DNA from: JALYUA01 sp039931865
GTDB lineage: Bacteria; Acidobacteriota; Thermoanaerobaculia; UBA5066; Gp7-AA6
Length of the DNA: 17,842 nt
Assembly (NCBI GenBank): GCA_039931865.1
Contig: JBDTRB010000078.1
Location: 1 to 17,842 of the forward strand
Direction: 5' to 3'
Shown here: positions 13,228 to 17,842 of the stretch, in pieces
Layout: each line of letters begins with the position of its first letter
Numbering within the stretch: position 1 is the stretch's first letter
Translations under genes and position numbers: made by a program
The notes under the pieces: generated by a model
Seen by the model: the letters and a program-made list of their open reading frames with translations, nothing else
What the model was told of the DNA's origin: nothing
Databases searched by the model: none

Positions 13228-13866
13228 ATGTCCGTTTTCCAACGCTCGATCGCCCTCGTCACAACGGTTCTTCTCGCCGGCGTCGTGGCCGGGTGCACGA
13301 CGAGCAACCCCGCGCCCCCGCCGTCGGGAGCGGCGTATGTGGCGGCTCCCCCGCCCTCCGACCCCGGAACCGCTCGCGAGCGGCGCTCGGGCGATCCGGC
13401 CGCGACCTTCGCGGGCATGTTCGGCGGACATTACGAGGGCGTCACCCCCGGCAACGAGCTGCGTCTGAACATCGATGCCGCGGGATTCCACTCGCTCTCG
13501 CACCCGTACGACATGTTCCTCGAGATCTCGGGACGCTTCGACGGCGACAACGTGCGCCAGCAGGGATTTCTCCACCTGGAATCGCAGGGGCGGGGCGTGT
13601 ACGTCGGATACATCCCGCACTTCGACCCCACGGTGAGTGCGCTCTCGCCGCGTGCCTCGCGCTTCTCGGCGAGCGAAGCGAACGCGGCCTGCCAGCTCTT
13701 CATGGAACCGCGGGGCGATGGCTTCGTCGGCGACAATCAGGGTCAGACTTGCGCCTTCGCGATTCGCGGCGCCGTCGGCCGGTGGACGCTCGAGGTCCAG
13801 CCCGCCGGCCTCGTCGTGCGCAGCGAAACCTCCGGGGAGACGCTCCGATTCCGGCGCACAAACTGA
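13228..13866 (+). CDS. putative outer-membrane lipoprotein of unknown function
   Basis: A 212-residue protein with a lipoprotein signal: hydrophobic ALVTTVLLAGV followed by the lipobox V-A-G-C23, so it should be acylated at C23. Residues about 28-55 are a Pro/Ala-rich linker. The mature domain (about 60-212) starts at AATFAGMFGGHYEGV and ends ANAACQLFMEPRGDGFVGDN, QTCAFAIRGAVGRWTLEVQP and ETLRFRR. The order of a beta-strand 'GhYeG' start, two late cysteines and a terminal 'lrFrR' weakly recalls the CpcT/CpeT fold, but the resemblance is too slight for a name. AGGAGGT at 13214-13220 precedes ATG 13228 by 7 nt and decides the start over an out-of-frame ATG at 13223. The gene lies between crcB and the phosphoketolase operon. 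Confidence 0.8.
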   Translation: MSVFQRSIALVTTVLLAGVVAGCTTSNPAPPPSGAAYVAAPPPSDPGTARERRSGDPAATFAGMFGGHYEGVTPGNELRLNIDAAGFHSLSHPYDMFLEISGRFDGDNVRQQGFLHLESQGRGVYVGYIPHFDPTVSALSPRASRFSASEANAACQLFMEPRGDGFVGDNQGQTCAFAIRGAVGRWTLEVQPAGLVVRSETSGETLRFRRTN

Positions 13867-13919
13867 TCCCTCTGTCGATGCAGACCCGGGAGCACGCGTC
13901 CCATTCGCTCCTTTCTTCG

Positions 13920-13951
13920 CGCGCCGAACGGGCCGAAAGGCGTTCGGCGCG
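13920..13951. other. perfect 11-bp hairpin with GAAA tetraloop between the lipoprotein and phosphoketolase genes
   Basis: CGCGCCGAACG (13920-13930) and CGTTCGGCGCG (13941-13951) are exactly complementary. The 10-nt loop GGCCGAAAGG can add a CC/GG pair (13933-13934 with 13939-13940) capped by a GAAA tetraloop. It lies 53 nt after the lipoprotein stop and 136 nt before the phosphoketolase ATG. No T-run follows on either strand, so it is not a standard terminator. A smaller hairpin, GCGGT-ttttg-ACCGC, follows at 13982-13996. Confidence 0.7.
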
Positions 13952-14087
13952 GACCTCGTCGTGCATGTGATGCGTCGAACGGCGGTTTTTGACCGCGCTT
14001 CCGCCCGCTTTGAATCGGTGAGTTAGTTCCATCAGACCTGCGTGCGCGGGTGCAAAATGGCGCCGCGCCGCGAGGCAGGAGGCGGAC

Positions 14088-16502
14088 ATGCCCTCAACCG
14101 TCGAACAGAATCCCGAGACGCGAGCCGCCGGACGCTTCGATCCCCAGACCGTCGCACGCTACCGGCGCGCCGTCGATTACCTGGCGGGCGCTCAGATCTA
14201 CCTGAAGTCGAACCCACTCCTCGAGGAGCCGCTGCGCGCCGAGCACGTCAAGGAGCGGCTTCTCGGCCACTGGGGCACGGCGCCGGGCATCAACCTCGTA
14301 ATCGCCGCGCTGAACCGCGAGATCCTGTCGACCGGCGCGAGCGTGCTGCTCATCACGGGTCCAGGGCACGGGGCGGCGGCGAACATGGCGAACATGTACC
14401 TCGAAGGCACCATCACCGAGTTCTACCCGGAAATGACGCGCGACCGCGCCGGCCTCGGAAAGTTTCTCCGTTCCTTCTCGTGGCCGCGCGGATTTCCGAG
14501 CCACCTCTCACCGGCGCTTCCGGGAGTGATCCACGAGGGAGGTGAGCTCGGCTACGCGCTTTCGACGGCGTTCGGCGCGGCGCTCGACGATCCCGATCTC
14601 GTCGTGGCGTGCATCGTCGGCGACGGGGAGGCGGAGACGGGACCCACCGCCGGAAGCTGGAACGGAAACAAGTTTCAGAGTCCAGCGACCGACGGGGCTG
14701 TTCTTCCGATCCTCCATCTGAACGGCTTCAAGATCTCGAATCCTTCGATCTCGGACACGATGACCGACGACGAGCTCCTGTCGCTCTACACGGGCTACGG
14801 CTGGGACGTCGTCTTCGTCTCCAACAGCGACCACATCGACGCGGACCTGGACCGCGCGATCGGCGGGGCCTTCGAGTCGATCCGGTCGATTCAGGCCCGC
14901 GCGCGCCGCGGAGAGGACATCGAACGGCCGGCCTGGCCCATGATCATCCTGAAGACGCCGAAGGGGCTGGGCGGTCCGCACGAGATCGACGGAGTGCAGA
15001 TCGAGGGTACCTTCCGCGCGCACCAGATACCGATCAAGGACCCTCGCGAAAATCCATCGCACTTAGCTTCCCTCGAGCGGTGGCTGCGCTCGTACCGCCC
15101 GGAGGAGCTCTTCGACGCGGACGGAGGCCCCGCGGCGGACATCCTCGGACTGTGTCCGATCGGCGATCAGCGGATCGCGATGAACCCGGCGTCCTTCGGC
15201 GGCGACCGGAGGGTCCCGCTCGTCCTGCCACCACTCGAACGGCACGCGGTCAGAGTCCCCGGGGAGGCGCGCGGAGCGGAGCGAGTCAGCCACATGAAGT
15301 CACTCGGCGAGTACCTCTCGGACGTCGTGACCGGTAATCAGACCGAGCGGAATTTCCGGATCGTGTGCCCGGACGAGCTCGAATCCAACCGCCTGGGAGA
15401 CATCCTGAACGTCACCACGCGCCAGTATGCGTGGCCCATTCCGCCGGAGGCGGAGAAGACCAGCCGCGACGGCCGCGTGCTCGAAATCCTCTCGGAGCAC
15501 ATGTGCCAGGGCTGGCTGCAGGGCTACCTGTTGACGGGCGGACACGGGCTCTTCCCCTGCTACGAAGCGTTCCTGCCGATCGTCGACGGGATGATGAACC
15601 AGTACGCGAAATTCCTGAAGGCGTCCAGTGAGACCGCGTGGCGAACTCCGATCGCCTCGCTCAATTACCTGCTGACGTCCGAAGCCTGGCGTCAGGACCA
15701 CAACGGCTTTTCGCACCAGGGGCCCGGCTTCATCAATAATCTGCTCACGAAGAAGGGCAAGACCTACCGGATTTACCTGCCGCCCGACGCGAACACTCTC
15801 GTCTCGACGATGGATCACTGCCTCCGATCCACGAACTACATCAACCTGGTGATCGCCGGAAAGCAGCCGATGCACCAGTGGCTCTCGATGGATGAAGCGA
15901 TCGAGCACTGCCGCGCGGGCGCCTCGATCTGGCGCTGGGCTTCGAGCCACGACGGAGAAGACCCGGACGTCGTGCTCGCCGGGGTCGGCGACAACCTGAC
16001 GACCGAGGTCCTGGCCGCTGCCGCGATCCTGCGCGATGTCGCGCCCGACTGGCGAGTGCGCGTCGTAAACGTCACCGACCTCCTCGCGCTCGGCATACCT
16101 CAGAAGTACCCGCACGGTTTCGACGAGGACCAGTTCCAGCGGCTGTTCCCGCTCGAGGTGCCGGTCGTCTTCAACTTCCACGGGTACACCGCCGCGATCA
16201 AGCAGCTCTGCTGGGAGCGGCCGGGGGCGTCCGCCCGGTTCGACATCAACGGATACCGCGAAGAGGGCTCGACCACGACCCCGTTCGACATGCTCGTCCG
16301 CAACGGCGTGAGCCGCTACCACCTCGTGATCCAGTCCGCCCGGAAGGTCGCCCGGCGCCGCCCGGCCACCGCCGCGCGTGCCGAGGAGATCCTCCGCACC
16401 TACCAGAGAAAGATCCGGGAGCACACGGTGTACGCCGTCGAGCACGGGGTCGATCCCCCGGAGATCGCGGACTGGCTGTGGCAGCGTCCGTCGAACAGTT
16501 GA
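14088..16502 (+). CDS. xfp: phosphoketolase (xylulose-5-phosphate/fructose-6-phosphate type)
   Basis: An 804-residue cytoplasmic, thiamine-diphosphate-dependent enzyme of normal length. It splits xylulose-5-P (and often fructose-6-P) with phosphate into acetyl-phosphate and glyceraldehyde-3-P (or erythrose-4-P). Visible active-site elements: LLGHWGTAPG (H61), GPGHGAAA (H94), HEGGELGYALS, the ThDP/Mg motif from G178-D-G to N194-K-F, H312 in HQIPI, E470 in LSEHMCQGW, and H538/H543 in QDHNGFSHQ. These correspond to the catalytic His and Glu residues of the Bifidobacterium enzyme. The terminal block EGSTTTPFDMLVRNG is also conserved. Two positions differ from that enzyme: LLTGGHG for LTGRHG, and HQGPG for HQDPG. 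AGGAGG at 14077-14082 lies 5 nt before the ATG. Acetate kinase follows after 45 bp, so acetyl-phosphate passes straight to ATP synthesis. Sequence alone does not settle the X5P/F6P preference. Confidence 0.96.
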   Translation: MPSTVEQNPETRAAGRFDPQTVARYRRAVDYLAGAQIYLKSNPLLEEPLRAEHVKERLLGHWGTAPGINLVIAALNREILSTGASVLLITGPGHGAAANMANMYLEGTITEFYPEMTRDRAGLGKFLRSFSWPRGFPSHLSPALPGVIHEGGELGYALSTAFGAALDDPDLVVACIVGDGEAETGPTAGSWNGNKFQSPATDGAVLPILHLNGFKISNPSISDTMTDDELLSLYTGYGWDVVFVSNSDHIDADLDRAIGGAFESIRSIQARARRGEDIERPAWPMIILKTPKGLGGPHEIDGVQIEGTFRAHQIPIKDPRENPSHLASLERWLRSYRPEELFDADGGPAADILGLCPIGDQRIAMNPASFGGDRRVPLVLPPLERHAVRVPGEARGAERVSHMKSLGEYLSDVVTGNQTERNFRIVCPDELESNRLGDILNVTTRQYAWPIPPEAEKTSRDGRVLEILSEHMCQGWLQGYLLTGGHGLFPCYEAFLPIVDGMMNQYAKFLKASSETAWRTPIASLNYLLTSEAWRQDHNGFSHQGPGFINNLLTKKGKTYRIYLPPDANTLVSTMDHCLRSTNYINLVIAGKQPMHQWLSMDEAIEHCRAGASIWRWASSHDGEDPDVVLAGVGDNLTTEVLAAAAILRDVAPDWRVRVVNVTDLLALGIPQKYPHGFDEDQFQRLFPLEVPVVFNFHGYTAAIKQLCWERPGASARFDINGYREEGSTTTPFDMLVRNGVSRYHLVIQSARKVARRRPATAARAEEILRTYQRKIREHTVYAVEHGVDPPEIADWLWQRPSNS

Positions 16503-16547
16503 GGTTCGCCACGGGCTCGCTCAACAGGCCGAGAGCGCGCCCTTAGC

Positions 16548-17687
16548 GTGTCGGTCCTCGTCTTCAACGCGGGCTCGAGCAGCCTCAAGTTCGCGCTCTT
16601 CTCGGGCGACGGCCGCGATCCCGCCTCGTCCGGGACGATAGACCTGCAGCGCGAAACGATCGGGTTCCCCGCGGCGGTCGAACGAGCACTCGAGCGCCTC
16701 GGTCCGGCGTTGGCGCTGCCCGCGCTTCTCAACGGAGTCGGCCATCGGATCGTGCACGGCGGCGAGCGGTTTCAGAAGCCCGTGCTGTTCGACGCTGGAC
16801 TCGAACGGGAGATCGCGGCGATCGCGGAGATCGCGCCTCTCCACAATCCGCGCGCTCTGGAGGTTCTAGAGGCCGCGCGCCAGGCTCTTCCGGACGTCCC
16901 CCACGCCGCCGTCTTCGACACGGAGTTCTTCGCGAATCTGCCGCTCCGGTCCCGCGTCTATCCGGTCCCGTGGGAATGGCAGGCGGAGTATGGAATCCGC
17001 CGGTTCGGCTTTCACGGGCTGAGTCACGAATACTCGGCGCTGCGCGCGGAAGAGCTCGCCGGGGTCCGTGCCGCTGGTCCTCTTCGGATGGTCAGCTGCC
17101 ACCTCGGCCAGGGCTGTTCCGCCGCGGCCGTGTCGGGAGGCGTTCCGGCCGCGACCACGATGGGGTTCACACCGCTCGAGGGCCTGATGATGGGGAGCCG
17201 ATCCGGGTCGATCGATCCGGGGATCCTCCCGCACATTCTGCGCGCCGCGGGCTGGAGCGCCAACGAGCTGGACGACGCGCTCAACAAACGGTCCGGCCTC
17301 CTGGGAGTTTCAGGAATCTCCGCCGACTACCGCAGGGTGGAGGAGGAGGCGAATTCCGGAAATGAAAGAGCGCGGCTCGCCCTCGACCTCTATGCCGATA
17401 GAGTTCGCGACGCCATCGCCGCGATGGCCGCAGCACTGGGCGGCCTGGACGTCCTCATCTTCACAGGCGGAGTCGGTGAACACTCGGCCGCACTGCGCTC
17501 GGCAGCCTGCAACCCTCTGGGGTTCATGGGAGTGACGCTCGACGGAGACAAAAACTCCGCCTCATTGCCCGAAGATCGAGATCTCGCGATTGAAGGTTCG
17601 CCAATAAAAATCTTCGCGATCCAGGCCCGCGAGGAATGGATGATCGCCAGAAAGATCCGGCCCCTGATGTCGGAGCCGTCGAGGTAG
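16548..17687 (+). CDS. ackA: acetate kinase
   Basis: A 379-residue ASKHA-fold kinase that converts acetyl-phosphate plus ADP to acetate plus ATP. Conserved elements: VFNAGSSSLKFALF (N7), GHRIVHGGE (R67), PLHNP (H99), FDTEFF (D124), FGFHGLSHEY (H156), CHLGQGCS, TPLEGLMMGSRSG (R218), GVSGISADYR, FTGGVGEHS and AREEWMIAR (E362). The catalytic Arg, Asp and His positions are kept. It is about 20 residues shorter than the E. coli and Methanosarcina enzymes and differs at usual positions: FDTEFF for FDTAFH, HLGQG for HLGNG, and RSGSIDP for RSGDIDP. The start is a GTG with only a weak GAG-type site well upstream, 45 bp after the phosphoketolase stop. The order suggests one operon and translation tuned by the weak start. 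No phosphotransacetylase gene is near, so its acetyl-phosphate probably comes from phosphoketolase. Confidence 0.95.
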   Translation: MSVLVFNAGSSSLKFALFSGDGRDPASSGTIDLQRETIGFPAAVERALERLGPALALPALLNGVGHRIVHGGERFQKPVLFDAGLEREIAAIAEIAPLHNPRALEVLEAARQALPDVPHAAVFDTEFFANLPLRSRVYPVPWEWQAEYGIRRFGFHGLSHEYSALRAEELAGVRAAGPLRMVSCHLGQGCSAAAVSGGVPAATTMGFTPLEGLMMGSRSGSIDPGILPHILRAAGWSANELDDALNKRSGLLGVSGISADYRRVEEEANSGNERARLALDLYADRVRDAIAAMAAALGGLDVLIFTGGVGEHSAALRSAACNPLGFMGVTLDGDKNSASLPEDRDLAIEGSPIKIFAIQAREEWMIARKIRPLMSEPSR

Positions 17688-17796
17688 TCCCGAGAAGCAA
17701 CGAGGCCGCTGCAAGCGGTAAGACATTACGCTTCGATCGGCCGAATCGCAGGATCGGCTGACACGGCAACGCGAGGTACAACACCTGCCTGCGGGC

Positions 17797-17842
17797 CCCC
17801 TCACCCCAACCCTCTCCCCGAGCGCGGGGAGAGGGAGGTGGC
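17797..17842. repeat. second copy of the GC-rich palindromic repeat, cut by the window edge
   Basis: Positions 17797-17820 are identical over 24 bp to 11602-11625 (CCCCTCACCCCAA followed by CCCTCTCCCCG). Arms CCCTCTCCCCG (17810-17820) and CGGGGAGAGGG (17825-17835) form an 11-bp stem around a 4-nt AGCG loop, where the first copy has GCGCG. Both continue AGG after the stem. The window ends 7 bp later, so it is unknown whether the rest of the palindrome array follows. It lies 110 bp downstream of ackA. Confidence 0.9.

Noticed and set aside
13920..13951. Intrinsic terminator of the lipoprotein gene
   Set aside because: The stem is strong but no T-run follows on either strand, unlike the clear terminator at 12231-12261.
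17706..17718. Small hairpin CCGCT-gca-AGCGG after ackA as a terminator
   Set aside because: A 5-bp stem with no T-run is too weak to call.

Overview
This is a GC-rich, densely packed bacterial chromosomal window that looks like Acidobacteriota. The best clue is a PadR regulator directly followed by an 862-residue duplicated MacB/FtsX-type permease with no ATPase beside it, the arrangement known as acidobacterial duplicated orphan permease (ADOP). Secreted proteins with long Thr-Pro linkers and paired M16 peptidases fit too. The assignment rests on gene content only; I cannot exclude another deep-branching Gram-negative phylum.

Layout from left to right. (1) 1-193, minus strand: the N-terminal part of a YheT-type alpha/beta hydrolase that runs off the left edge. 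(2) 301-3615, plus: two exported M16 metallopeptidase-fold proteins, one with an intact zinc site and one without, then a WbuC-type cupin. (3) 3627-3758: an octamer tandem repeat and a methyltransferase N-terminal stub. (4) 3783-6768, plus: a promoter/operator, padR and the ADOP permease; the padR transcript looks leaderless. (5) 6778-9324, minus: an exported beta-propeller/phosphoesterase fusion, divergent from (6) 9473-10825, plus: a secreted protein of unknown function with a Thr-Pro tail. (7) 10840-11394, minus: 3-methyladenine DNA glycosylase I (tag). (8) 11395-11858: a 464-bp gene-free stretch that holds a chain of palindromes. (9) 11859-12589, minus: two small genes, the second exported and followed by a perfect intrinsic terminator. 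(10) 12672-13866, plus: crcB fluoride channel and a lipoprotein. (11) 14088-17687, plus: phosphoketolase and acetate kinase, probably one operon. (12) 17797-17842: a second copy of the first palindrome of region 8, cut by the right edge.

How genes work together. Phosphoketolase cleaves xylulose-5-phosphate or fructose-6-phosphate to acetyl-phosphate, and acetate kinase converts that to acetate plus ATP; this is the clearest metabolic module. The M16 pair probably forms one heterodimeric periplasmic protease with zinc chemistry in one subunit and a substrate-binding R/Y motif in the other. PadR probably represses its own promoter and thereby the permease. The rest look like independent housekeeping or envelope genes.

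No CRISPR array, tRNA, rRNA, transposase or integrase was seen. The least explained parts are the modular palindrome array (11588-11828) with its second copy at the right edge, the leaderless padR promoter with its internal operator, and the GNRA-capped hairpin ahead of the phosphoketolase gene.
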